Origin: Chloroflexota bacterium
GTDB lineage: Bacteria; Chloroflexota; Dehalococcoidia; FW602-bin16
Direction of reading: 5' to 3'
Assembly: GCA_004297765.1 (NCBI GenBank)
Contig: SCTZ01000222.1
Location: 1 to 64,000 of the forward strand
Length of the DNA stretch: 64,000 nt
A program made the position numbers and the translations under genes. Positions within the stretch are counted from its first letter, which is position 1; every line of letters starts with the position of its first letter. Shown piece by piece: positions 26,501 to 33,429 of the stretch. The notes below the pieces were generated by a model that searched no databases, had not been told where the DNA came from, and was given only the letters and a program-made list of their open reading frames with translations.

Positions 26501-27221
26501 GCATGACGGTCAGAGCGTAACAGTAGCGGGAACGATCATGACCGCCCGATTGGGCTACACCAAGGCCGGGAAGCCGTATTTCAGCATTTCCCTGGAGGAC
26601 CTGAACGGCAGCCTGGAAGTGACCGTATGGTCCGAGCTTTTGGAGCGGACGCGCGAGATCTGGCAAGAAGACAGCATCGTAGTAGTCCAGGGCAAGGTGA
26701 AGGTGCGCGATGGCCGCGTCGGCCTGATCTGCGACGGGGTGGCGCCGTACGCCCCCGGCATGTCGGGCGAAGAAGTGCGCCAGTCCCTGATCACGGCGCC
26801 TACCCTGGCCAACGGGCGGAACTACGGCAACCGCGGCAGGTACAACGGATCTCGGGGCAAGCGCGATGAAGCGCCGGCCGTCTCGACATCCTCCGCCAGC
26901 GGCAAATCGAGCCCATCACCTGAGAAGAGGGTCCCCGCTGCTCCTCCGCCCGTGGCTGAGCCAGCGCCCCCGCCCGGAGTGCTGATAATCACCGTGGAAG
27001 GGCTCGCGGACGAGGAGTTGGCCCGACACAAGCTCGCCCAGTTACACAGCATCCTCAAATCCAATCGCGGCAACTGCCCCATACGGCTGGTGGTAAATAC
27101 CACGCTCGGACCGGTCCAGTTGGACATCCGCGGTCTCTACGCCGCCTACACGCCGGAGCTATCCAGCCAGTTGGTGAAGGTGGTGGGCGAGGGGCGCGTG
27201 GCGTTGCGGGAGACGGCTTAG
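23562..27221 (+). CDS. dnaE: DNA polymerase III subunit alpha DnaE
   Basis: A 1219-aa replicative polymerase catalytic subunit. In order: N-terminal PHP domain (FVHLHVHTEFSLLDG, residues 4-18), the polymerase palm with the catalytic Asp pair in MPDVDVDFADERR (about 391-403), GVRGSAAAS, PRSTHAAGVV-type segment RHASTHAAGVVIS, MALYRPGP-like IALYRPGPLAHIPRY, tandem HhH (IKNVGTAAAEALVAA), an OB domain (VTVAGTIMTARLGYTKAGKPYFSISLED) and a C-terminal tau-binding-like domain after a Ser/Pro-rich linker. The start is TTG with AGGAG some 10 bp upstream. Length is slightly above the usual ~1160 because of the linker. Several PHP metal ligands appear intact, so proofreading by PHP is possible. Housekeeping gene flanking the island. 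Confidence 0.96.
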   Translation: MPDFVHLHVHTEFSLLDGMGKLGALIERARELGMPSLAITDHGAMYGVIDFYLKAKAVGIKPIIGCEFYVANGSRHDRNPADRAIHHLVLLARNQVGYRNLLQLTTKANLEGFYYKPRVDREILAQHSEGLVALSACNAGQIQRLLLQDRIEEARETARWHAETFDRYYLEIQRHNIPELDVINPRLIALSREMGLPLVATNDVHYVRREHSYAHDVLLCIGSNATVNDEKRMRMSDNSYYLKSGDEMAELFHDLPEALSTSLEVADLCDLNLSFDRLHLPEIELPEGMTPDTYLEKLCRDGLARRYENPDETVWRRLDYELDVIRQTQFAKYFLVVWDFVSFARGRDIPLGVRGSAAASIVLYCLGITDIEPIAAGLVFERFLNIERKEMPDVDVDFADERRGEVIEYVKNKYGPDHVAQIITFGTLGAKAAVRDVGRALGMTFADVDRVARLVPTALHMTLDKALQETQELRDLCEADKTVQHLVETAKQLEGISRHASTHAAGVVISREPLMLNAPLQRPSKGDEQGIAMVQYDMGCVGKIGLLKMDFLGLINLTILGQTKEIIKQRRGFPLDLNQIPLDDARTFELLSQGETTGVFQLEGAGMRKYIRELRPGSVQELMAMIALYRPGPLAHIPRYIDAKHGREEIKYVHPLLEPILKETYGVIVYQDQVLFIVREVAGFSLGQADIFRKAMSKKIAEQMRAQREQFIEGAKTKGLTERIANEIFDLIEPFAGYAFNKAHSACYAMIAYQTAYLKANYPVEYMTAELNAHAGAQDKMSIDVTECRRLGIEVRRPDVSASDVQFSIEDLESPSKEGIDGAIRFGLAAIKNVGTAAAEALVAARKSEGPFKSIEDFCRRVDFKAINKRALESLIKAGALDSLGNRGALLKNIDRLTSLGQQHQRLRDSGQATMFDLFGAEVPVPLPSLDLSGDDVSQRERMAWERELIGQSLSEQPLAAAMVELSKYTTAFCAELTEEHDGQSVTVAGTIMTARLGYTKAGKPYFSISLEDLNGSLEVTVWSELLERTREIWQEDSIVVVQGKVKVRDGRVGLICDGVAPYAPGMSGEEVRQSLITAPTLANGRNYGNRGRYNGSRGKRDEAPAVSTSSASGKSSPSPEKRVPAAPPPVAEPAPPPGVLIITVEGLADEELARHKLAQLHSILKSNRGNCPIRLVVNTTLGPVQLDIRGLYAAYTPELSSQLVKVVGEGRVALRETA

Positions 27222-27252
27222 CGCCAGTGGGAGCTACTGCAAGTTATCGTGC

Positions 27253-27281
27253 TTGCCGATAGCCCTTCGGCGTGCTATGAT
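27253..27281 (+). promoter_or_regulatory. Sigma70-type promoter upstream of the first MFS gene
   Basis: -35 TTGCCG (27253-27258) and -10 TATGAT (27276-27281) with a 17-bp spacer, leaving a leader of about 160 nt before the MFS start at 27451. No equivalent is seen before the second MFS copy, so the two genes may share it. Confidence 0.55.
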
Positions 27282-27450
27282 GTAGGATAAGCAGCCGTGA
27301 TCGCGCCTGAGCCCGGGCGACAGCCGGATCGGGACCACGCGCTGAGCACGAACGACCTTTTCAGAACAACCCCCTTGCCATAGAAATTCATCCTACCCCG
27401 GCTACCCCAGGACTGCGCGGCCGCGCCATAGCTTCGCGTGGAGAATACAC

Positions 27451-28794
27451 ATGAGCGTCGTTGTTCTTCCCAGCCAGGCGGCTAGACTGTTTCGCGTGCG
27501 CTGGCCGATCTGGGGTATCCTCGCCACCGGACTAATGCTGACCACGCTCCAGCGCGTCGCGCCGGGCGCGGTGGCCGACCAGGTTATGGCCGATTTCGGC
27601 ATCTCTGGCGCCGTCTTCGGCGGGCTGGCCTCCCTTTACTTCTACATCTACGCCCTGATGCAGATGCCTTCGGGTATTCTGGCCGATCGCATCGGCGCTC
27701 GGAGGATCGTGACCGCCGGAAGTCTGGTGGGCGCGGTTGGGTCGCTCGTCTTCGCTTTCGCACCCAATCTGCTGACGGCCTACCTGGGGCGGTTTCTCGT
27801 CGGTCTTGGACTCTCGATAATCTTCGTCAACGTCGTAAGGGTGCAGACCGAATGGTTCCGAGGGCGAGAGTTTGGTAGCATGTCTGGTGCTCTAACGTGC
27901 ATGGGCCAGGTCGGCGCCCTGCTGGGGACAGCCCCGCTGGCCATGCTGGCCACCGGAATCGGCTGGCGCTCATCCTTCGCGCTAATCGGATTCCTGGGAG
28001 CGGCGATTGCCCTGCTGAGCTGGGTGTTGGTCCGCAACCGGCCCGGGGATATGGGGCTACCGAGCATCCGCGAAGTGGAGATCCTGGAGCGAGGAGAAGC
28101 CATCAAGCAGGACCATCCCGCAGCCCCTCAGCCCCCTATCCTGAGCGCCCTGCGCATGGTTTTGGGCCACAAGCACGTCTGGCCGCCCTTCCTGTGCGGC
28201 TTTGGCTTCTACGGATCGTTCGTCACGTTTGCCGGCGTGTGGGGTGTGTCATACTTCATGCACACTTATGGCCTGCAACGCACCCAGGCAGCTATATATA
28301 CGCTCGTCACCACTCTCGGGATGGTAATCGGCAGCTTCAGTGTTGGACTCCTATCTGATAAGATCTTCCACCGCCGCAAGCTCCCCTTCATCCTATTCGG
28401 AATGCTCTATGGTGTTACGTGGATGACCCTCTCGCTCTGGAATGGCGGGCGCCCGCCAGTGATCTTGATCCTGCCGATCTGCCTCTTGTTGGGATTCTTC
28501 TGCGGCGGTCAGATACTGATGATACCAATCGTAAAGGAGACTACGCCTCGACAGATCGTGGGCACGGCCGTGGGTCTAGCCAACATGGGCGCCATCGTCG
28601 GCGGTGCGTTCTTGCAGCCGCTGTTCGGCTGGGCGCTAGATCTGCGTTGGAACGGACTCGTCCGAGAAGGAGCGCGGATATATCCTCTCCCATCGTACCA
28701 GCTCGCCTTCTTCATCGGGGCCGTGTTCGTGGCCATCGGTATTCTCGGCACACTTCTGGCCAAGGAGACCTACTGCCGGGATATCGTCGGGTGA
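27451..28794 (+). CDS. MFS transporter (first tandem copy)
   Basis: A 447-aa major facilitator superfamily protein with about 12 hydrophobic segments in the cytoplasmic membrane. The loop 2-3 signature is GILADRIGARRIVTAG, followed by RFLVGLGLSIIFVNVVRVQTEWFRGREFGSMSGA, the pattern of anion:cation/hexuronate-type or nitrate/oxalate-type MFS carriers. A cytoplasmic loop (about 205-235) is charged. C-terminal half shows GFFCGGQILMIPIVKETTPRQIVGTAVGLANMGAIVGG. Substrate cannot be read from sequence, though an organic acid is plausible. Starts at ATG 27451, about 170 bp downstream of a promoter. A second copy follows 150 bp later. Confidence 0.88.
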   Translation: MSVVVLPSQAARLFRVRWPIWGILATGLMLTTLQRVAPGAVADQVMADFGISGAVFGGLASLYFYIYALMQMPSGILADRIGARRIVTAGSLVGAVGSLVFAFAPNLLTAYLGRFLVGLGLSIIFVNVVRVQTEWFRGREFGSMSGALTCMGQVGALLGTAPLAMLATGIGWRSSFALIGFLGAAIALLSWVLVRNRPGDMGLPSIREVEILERGEAIKQDHPAAPQPPILSALRMVLGHKHVWPPFLCGFGFYGSFVTFAGVWGVSYFMHTYGLQRTQAAIYTLVTTLGMVIGSFSVGLLSDKIFHRRKLPFILFGMLYGVTWMTLSLWNGGRPPVILILPICLLLGFFCGGQILMIPIVKETTPRQIVGTAVGLANMGAIVGGAFLQPLFGWALDLRWNGLVREGARIYPLPSYQLAFFIGAVFVAIGILGTLLAKETYCRDIVG

Positions 28795-28951
28795 AAGGCG
28801 CTGAGACGGCATTGCCGCCTGAGCCGCACAGGCGATTATCGCTGAGCACTGGCGGTCCATTCCAGACCAAAGCCCTGGTCATCGCTGTTCGTCCTGCCCC
28901 GGCCACTCCAGGACAACGCGGCCGCGCCATAGCTTCGCATGGAGAATGCAT

Positions 28952-30295
28952 ATGAGCGTTGTAGTACTCCCAAGCAAGGCGGCTAAATTGTTGCGGGTGC
29001 GCTGGCCGATCTGGGGCATCCTCACCATCGCAATGATGCTGACCATGCTCCAGCGCGTCGCGCCGGGCGCGGTGGCCGACCAGATCATGGCCGATTTCGG
29101 CATTTCTGGCGCTGTCTTCGGTGGGCTGACATCCCTCTTCTTCTACGTCTATGCCCTGATGCAGATGCCTTCGGGTATTCTGGCCGATCGCATCGGCGCT
29201 CGGAAGATCGTGACCGTGGGAAGCCTGGGGGGTGCGGTTGGGGTACTCGTCTTCGCTTTCGCGCCCAATCTGTTGATAGCCTACCTGGGACGATTTCTCG
29301 TCGGTCTCGGACTCTCGGTCATCTACGTCAATGTCGTGCGGGTGCAGACCGAATGGTTCCGAGGCCGAGAGTTCGCCAGTGTATCTGGTGCTTTGACCTT
29401 CATCGTCCAGTGCGGCGCTCTGCTGGGGACGGCTCCGCTGGCCATGCTGGCCACCGGAATCGGCTGGCGCTCATCCTTCGTGCTGATCGGATTCCTGGGA
29501 GCGGCGATCGCCCTGCTGAGCTGGGTGTTGGTCCGCAACCGGCCCGCGGACATGGGACTACCGAGCATCCACGAAGTGGAGACCCTGGAGCGAGGAGAAG
29601 CTATCAAGCGGGACCATCCTGCAGCCCCTCAGCCCCCTATCCTGAGCGCCCTGCGCATGGTTTTGGGCCACAAGCACGTCTGGCCGCCCTTCCTGTGCGG
29701 CTTTGGCTTCTACGGATCGTTCGTTACGTTTGCAGGCGTGTGGGGTGTGCCGTACTTCATGCACACCTACGGCATGCAACGCACCCAGGCGGCCACGTAT
29801 ACGCTCCTCATCACTCTCGGTATGATGGTCGGCAGCTTCAGCGTTGGGCTTCAATCCGACAGGATCTTCCACCGCCGTAAGCTTCCCTTCATTCTGTACG
29901 GAGTTCTCTACGGTGTGATGTGGCTGGTCCTCTCGCTCTGGAATGGCGGACGTCCGCCCATAACCTTGCTCCTGCCGATCTGCTTGTTGTTGGGATTCTT
30001 CTGCGGCGGACAGGTACTCATGCTACCAATCGTAAAGGAGACCACGCCTCGACAAATCGTCGGCACGGCCCTGGGCGTGGCCAACATCGGAACCATCGTG
30101 GGCGGTGCGCTCCTGCAGCCGCTGTTCGGCTGGGCGCTCGATCTGCGCTGGGACGGACTCGTCCGGGAAGGAGCGCGCATCTACCCTCTCGCTGCGTACC
30201 AACTCGCCTTCTTCATTGGAGCCATATTCGTGGCCATCGGCATTCTCGGTACCCTCCTGGTCAAGGAGACCCACTGCCGGGACATCGTTGGGTGA
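28952..30295 (+). CDS. MFS transporter (second tandem copy)
   Basis: A 447-aa paralogue of the preceding gene, same length and near-identical through most helices. Differences cluster in helix regions (for example LTIAMMLTMLQ against LATGLMLTTLQ, and FIVQCGALLGTAPLAM against CMGQVGALLGTAPLAM). This could tune substrate range. The start is set at ATG 28952 (MSVVVLPS), matching copy one; an ATG two codons earlier is possible. The upstream 60 bp is also duplicated, but the sigma70 promoter of copy one is not, so co-transcription with copy one is likely. Substrate unknown. Confidence 0.88.
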   Translation: MSVVVLPSKAAKLLRVRWPIWGILTIAMMLTMLQRVAPGAVADQIMADFGISGAVFGGLTSLFFYVYALMQMPSGILADRIGARKIVTVGSLGGAVGVLVFAFAPNLLIAYLGRFLVGLGLSVIYVNVVRVQTEWFRGREFASVSGALTFIVQCGALLGTAPLAMLATGIGWRSSFVLIGFLGAAIALLSWVLVRNRPADMGLPSIHEVETLERGEAIKRDHPAAPQPPILSALRMVLGHKHVWPPFLCGFGFYGSFVTFAGVWGVPYFMHTYGMQRTQAATYTLLITLGMMVGSFSVGLQSDRIFHRRKLPFILYGVLYGVMWLVLSLWNGGRPPITLLLPICLLLGFFCGGQVLMLPIVKETTPRQIVGTALGVANIGTIVGGALLQPLFGWALDLRWDGLVREGARIYPLAAYQLAFFIGAIFVAIGILGTLLVKETHCRDIVG

Positions 30296-30362
30296 GGGAA
30301 GCTGCGCATCGACTGGGAGAAGCACGACCGTCGTCCTACGCGAGACAGCCGCGCCCGCACAA

Positions 30363-30391
30363 TTGACAGGCGGATGCCGGTATGATAAGGT
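30363..30391 (+). promoter_or_regulatory. Possible promoter of the aroH-aroF T-box transcript
   Basis: A perfect -35 TTGACA (30363-30368) lies about 80 bp upstream of the T-box stem I. The -10 at 17-bp spacing is weak (TAAGGT, 30386-30391). Confidence 0.35.
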
Positions 30392-30445
30392 ATGCCACAA
30401 GGTGGGCAATAGCCGACAGATAAGCATATAACCCAAAGACGTCGA

Positions 30446-30718
30446 AAGAGAACAAGTAGGGGCGGCCCGGTTACACACAGAGAGCGGGCGGTTGGTGCGA
30501 GACCCGCAGGATGGCCGTTGACCGAAATACGCTCTGGAGTCGCAGGCTGAAAGACTCGCGAGTAGGCCGCGCCGGGAGCGCCCGTTATAGCGCCGGGGTA
30601 TCATGGACAAAGACGATCCCGAGTACCCGCCGAGGCATGGGCAGCGATGCCGTGCGAAGTAGGGTGGTAACACGAAGGCCACGCGACCTCTCGTCCCTAT
30701 GATGGGCGAGGGGTTTTT
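30446..30718 (+). promoter_or_regulatory. T-box leader with predicted Tyr (UAC) specifier, upstream of aroH-aroF
   Basis: A tRNA-sensing T-box. Lower stem I pairs AGAG (30447-30450) with CTCT (30532-30535). The specifier loop carries AGTA on the 5' side (30455-30458) and GAAATACG on the 3' side (30524-30531), placing UAC (30528-30530, Tyr) in the position that holds UGG in the trp leader. AG bulge (CAGAGAG) and GNUG (GGTGCGAG) elements of the stem I apex are present. The T-box sequence AGGGTGGTAACACG is at 30661-30674, followed by a terminator. Uncharged tRNA-Tyr would favour the antiterminator and expression of chorismate mutase and DAHP synthase. The specifier call is by hand folding; the T-box itself is secure. 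Confidence 0.85.
30687..30718 (+). terminator. T-box-controlled intrinsic terminator
   Basis: CCTCTCGTCCC and GGGCGAGGGG form the stem with loop TATGAT, followed by TTTTT at 30714-30718. The 5' arm is alternatively captured by the T-box antiterminator. Confidence 0.85.
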
Positions 30719-30742
30719 CATTTCTGGGCATGAGGTGAATAT

Positions 30743-31117
30743 ATGTGGTGTCGCGGGATCAGAGGGGCGACCACTGTCGAGACGAATACCAGGGACGAGA
30801 TCCTCAGCGCAACGCGCGAGCTCCTGCAGAATTTGGTCGAGGCCAACGATTTCGCCCTGGACGACGTGGCCAGCGCGTATTTTACGACCACGCCGGACGT
30901 GAACGCCGAGTTTCCCGCTGTCGCCGCGCGCCAACTGGGTTGGAATCAGGTTCCACTACTATGCGGCCACGAGATGCAGGTGCCGGATAGCCTGGGACGA
31001 TGCATTCGCGTACTATTGCACGTGAACACAGAGAAGAAGGCCGGCGAGATCACCCATATCTACCTGAGAGGGGCGGTCGGTCTGCGTGATCCAAACAAAG
31101 TGCCCTCGATCGAGTAG
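30743..31117 (+). CDS. aroH: Chorismate mutase, AroH type
   Basis: A 124-aa monofunctional chorismate mutase of the AroH (B. subtilis) fold, converting chorismate to prephenate for Phe and Tyr synthesis. Seen: [18 protein letters not shown] at the N-terminus with the active-site Arg, [61 protein letters not shown] (active-site Cys and Arg) and [11 protein letters not shown] with the C-terminal Arg. Length is typical (~120). The ATG follows AGGTG. It is the first gene behind a Tyr-specifier T-box and is followed, after a G-rich hairpin repeat, by DAHP synthase. Confidence 0.93.
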   Translation: MWCRGIRGATTVETNTRDEILSATRELLQNLVEANDFALDDVASAYFTTTPDVNAEFPAVAARQLGWNQVPLLCGHEMQVPDSLGRCIRVLLHVNTEKKAGEITHIYLRGAVGLRDPNKVPSIE

Positions 31118-31123
31118 GGGCCA

Positions 31124-31164
31124 GGGGTTAGGGGTTGGGGGCTGGGGGACCAACCCCTAACCCC
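31124..31164 (+). repeat. G-rich hairpin repeat between aroH and aroF
   Basis: GGGGTTAGGGGTTGG (31124-31138) and CCAACCCCTAACCCC (31150-31164) form a perfect 15-bp stem with an 11-nt G-rich loop. Four G-runs of four or five at 31124-31148 also satisfy a G-quadruplex pattern. Related copies are at 37995-38062 and 48043-48069. Confidence 0.75.
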
Positions 31165-31202
31165 TAACCCTCAACCCCCAAACCCATCCGGAGGACAGAG
31201 CC

Positions 31203-32237
31203 ATGATCGTCATAATGAAGTCTGAAGCGGGGACCAGGGAAATCGACGCGGTCCTCCAGCGCCTGAATGAGATGGGACTGTCGGGCCATCTATCGCGCGG
31301 GGTGGAGCGAACCATCATCGGCGTGGTGGGGCAGACCTTCCCGGAGCTGAAAGAGATGCTCAATGCGCTAGAGTACGTGGAAGACGTGGTCCCGATCAGC
31401 AAGCCGTTCAAGCTGGCCAGCCGCGAGTTCCAGCCGGAGGACACCATCATACAAGTGGGGAATGTGCGCATCGGCGGCCCCGAAATAGTTGTGATGGCTG
31501 GTCCCTGCGCCATCGAGTCTGAGGATCAGCTCATGGATACCGCCCGCGCGGTCAAGGCGGCTGGAGCCACGATTCTGCGAGCGGGGGCCTTCAAGCCCAG
31601 CACGTCACCCTACAACTTCCGCGGGCTGGGCAAGGAAGGTCTCGAGTTGCTGGCCGAAGCGCGGAAGCAGACCGGGCTGCCCGTCATCACCGAGGTCCTT
31701 ACCCCCGCAGATGTGGAACTGGTGGCCCAATACGCCGACATCCTGCAGATCGGCACGCGCAACATGCAGAACTTCGTCCTGCTGGAGGAAGCCGGCCGCA
31801 CCAACAAACCTGTCATGCTGAAGCGCGGCATGTCGGCCACTCTTCAGGAGTGGCTGCTATCGGCTGAATACATCCTGGCTCGTGGCAATGGGCAGGTCAT
31901 GTTGTGTGAGCGCGGCATTCGGACCTTCGAGACCTACACACGCAATACTATGGACGTGGCCGCCATCCCGGCCATCGCCAAGCTTAGTCACCTGCCCATC
32001 ATCGCCGATCCCAGCCACGCCGCCGGACGCTGGAGCCTCGTGAGCCCACTGGCCCTGGCCTCGATCGCCGCGGGTGCGGACGGACTCATCATCGAAGTGC
32101 ATCCTTCGCCGGACCATGCTCTAAAGGACGGCGCGCAGTCGTTAAACTTCGAGAATTTCGGGCGCCTGCTGCCGCAGGCCGAGAGCGTGGCCGCGGCGGT
32201 GGGACGGCGGCTGGCCAAGCCAACGGTAACTATCTAG
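31203..32237 (+). CDS. aroF: 3-deoxy-7-phosphoheptulonate (DAHP) synthase, class I-beta
   Basis: A 344-aa DAHP synthase condensing PEP and erythrose 4-phosphate, first step of the shikimate pathway. Residues 1-75 form the ferredoxin-like N-terminal regulatory domain ([21 protein letters not shown]), as in Thermotoga DAHP synthase, and the rest is the TIM barrel: [45 protein letters not shown]-like [47 protein letters not shown] and [15 protein letters not shown]. The usual KPRTS motif reads KPSTS here (Ser at residue 133), a change at a substrate-binding position. The second gene of the T-box operon, with the ATG 85 bp after aroH across the G-rich repeat. Confidence 0.93.
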   Translation: MIVIMKSEAGTREIDAVLQRLNEMGLSGHLSRGVERTIIGVVGQTFPELKEMLNALEYVEDVVPISKPFKLASREFQPEDTIIQVGNVRIGGPEIVVMAGPCAIESEDQLMDTARAVKAAGATILRAGAFKPSTSPYNFRGLGKEGLELLAEARKQTGLPVITEVLTPADVELVAQYADILQIGTRNMQNFVLLEEAGRTNKPVMLKRGMSATLQEWLLSAEYILARGNGQVMLCERGIRTFETYTRNTMDVAAIPAIAKLSHLPIIADPSHAAGRWSLVSPLALASIAAGADGLIIEVHPSPDHALKDGAQSLNFENFGRLLPQAESVAAAVGRRLAKPTVTI

Positions 32238-32289
32238 CCGACAGATGGCCCCTATCGTGGGAGCATAGGCGTCTCGTTAGGAAGTGTGC

Positions 32290-33042
32290 GTGTACGAGGT
32301 CCAAACGCCCGTCTTTCAGGGTCCGCTCGACTTACTGCTACATCTCGTCGAGAAGCGCCAGTTGGAGATCACCAAGGTCTCCCTCCTGGAGGTGACGGAG
32401 CAATACCTGGAGCACCTCCAGCGTCTGGAGAACCTCAGTCTGGACGCCATCTCCGACTTTCTGGTGGTGGCCGCCAAGCTGATGTTCATCAAGTCGCTGA
32501 GCCTCCTGCCTCGTCCGCGCACGGTCAGCGAAGAGGAGGAAGATCCGGGCGAGGAGCTGGCACGCCAGCTTCTAGAGTACCAACGGGTCAAGGCCGCCGC
32601 CGAGCAGCTCAAGGCTCTCCACGAGCGAGGGCAGCGCAGCTACCAGCGTTCGGTTCCGCCCGAGCGCCCGCAGTTGCCACCTGGTCCTATCGAGGTCCGC
32701 CCCCTCGACCTGATGCGGGCCATGCAGCGTGTGCTCGGACGAATCACCGAGCCGCCAGCGGCCACTGTCCAGCTACGGACCTACACCATCGGCGAGCAGA
32801 TGGTGGCCATCGAGTCCGCCGTGGCGCGGAATGGGAGAGTGAACTTCTCTCGGCTCGTAGAGGTTTACCAGGAGCGCCAGGCCGTGATCGTGACCTTCAT
32901 GGCCCTGCTGGAGCTGATCAAAGCTCGCCGCGTGAGCGCCTGGCAGAACGAAATATTCGGCGACATCCTGCTCACACCGTATCATCCCAGCGAGGCCGAT
33001 GGCTCATCGGACAACGCGGCAGTTCTCGCAACCGAGAGCTAA
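32290..33042 (+). CDS. scpA: Segregation and condensation protein A, ScpA
   Basis: A 250-aa kleisin that bridges the SMC heads in the SMC-ScpAB condensin. The N-terminus YEVQTPVFQGPLDLLLHLVEKRQLEI and YLEHLQRLENLSLDAISDFLVVAAKLMFIKSLSLLP are diagnostic, and the C-terminal winged helix (VNFSRLVEVYQERQAVIVTFMALLELIKARRVSAWQNEIFGDILL) is complete. GTG 32290 is preferred because AGGAAG lies 5 bp upstream; GTG 32284 is possible. scpB is not adjacent. It starts 52 bp after aroF and may be co-transcribed with it. Confidence 0.94.
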   Translation: MYEVQTPVFQGPLDLLLHLVEKRQLEITKVSLLEVTEQYLEHLQRLENLSLDAISDFLVVAAKLMFIKSLSLLPRPRTVSEEEEDPGEELARQLLEYQRVKAAAEQLKALHERGQRSYQRSVPPERPQLPPGPIEVRPLDLMRAMQRVLGRITEPPAATVQLRTYTIGEQMVAIESAVARNGRVNFSRLVEVYQERQAVIVTFMALLELIKARRVSAWQNEIFGDILLTPYHPSEADGSSDNAAVLATES

Positions 33043-33429
33043 TGTTGTGCAACTAATGAACTGATGCGTATCTGCCGAATCCGACCGATCAATCCGATCG
33101 GACCGATCCAACCGATTCGCACTTCTCTTTGCCTCTCAGGTCACGAGTGACAGAGCTAGTAGTCGACCACAGTGGGCTGTAAAGCTCTCATTGTGCCAAC
33201 TGACGCTCGACGTGTGAACAGCCGCCCGACGCCCGAACAGGCGTACGATTGTCATCCTGAGCCGCAGCGAAGGATCTCGTCGTTGGAGGGGCGAAGAGCG
33301 CCCGGGTCGCGAGAAAAACCTTACTGGAACGACAAACGATGAACCGTTATGCGCTGATGCTAAGACCAAACCGTGCCAGAGAGAAGCCCATCGCTGAGCC
33401 CCTCTCCCACAGCAGGACAGAATCTCTGC
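33043..33429. other. Intergenic region with degenerate CCGATC repeats and a GTCATCCTGAG half-repeat
   Basis: No gene supported. At about 33076-33118 the hexamer-like CCGATC/CCGATT recurs several times in tandem. At 33250-33278 there is a half-copy of the GTCATCCTGAG...GCGAAGGATCT family seen at 7145-7222. The rest shows nothing. Confidence 0.45.

Larger units (their letters stand above)
27390..30298 (+). repeat. Tandem duplication of an MFS transporter gene with its upstream flank
   Basis: Two near-identical units lie head to tail. The copies are 1501 bp apart from start codon to start codon, and the shared segment begins upstream, in the stretch GCGGCCGCGCCATAGCTTCG that precedes both genes. 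Divergence is scattered, with many synonymous changes, so the duplication is not brand new. Confidence 0.85.

Noticed and set aside
25584-26666. 360-codon frame opposite dnaE
   Set aside because: Antisense shadow of a strongly coding, motif-complete dnaE.
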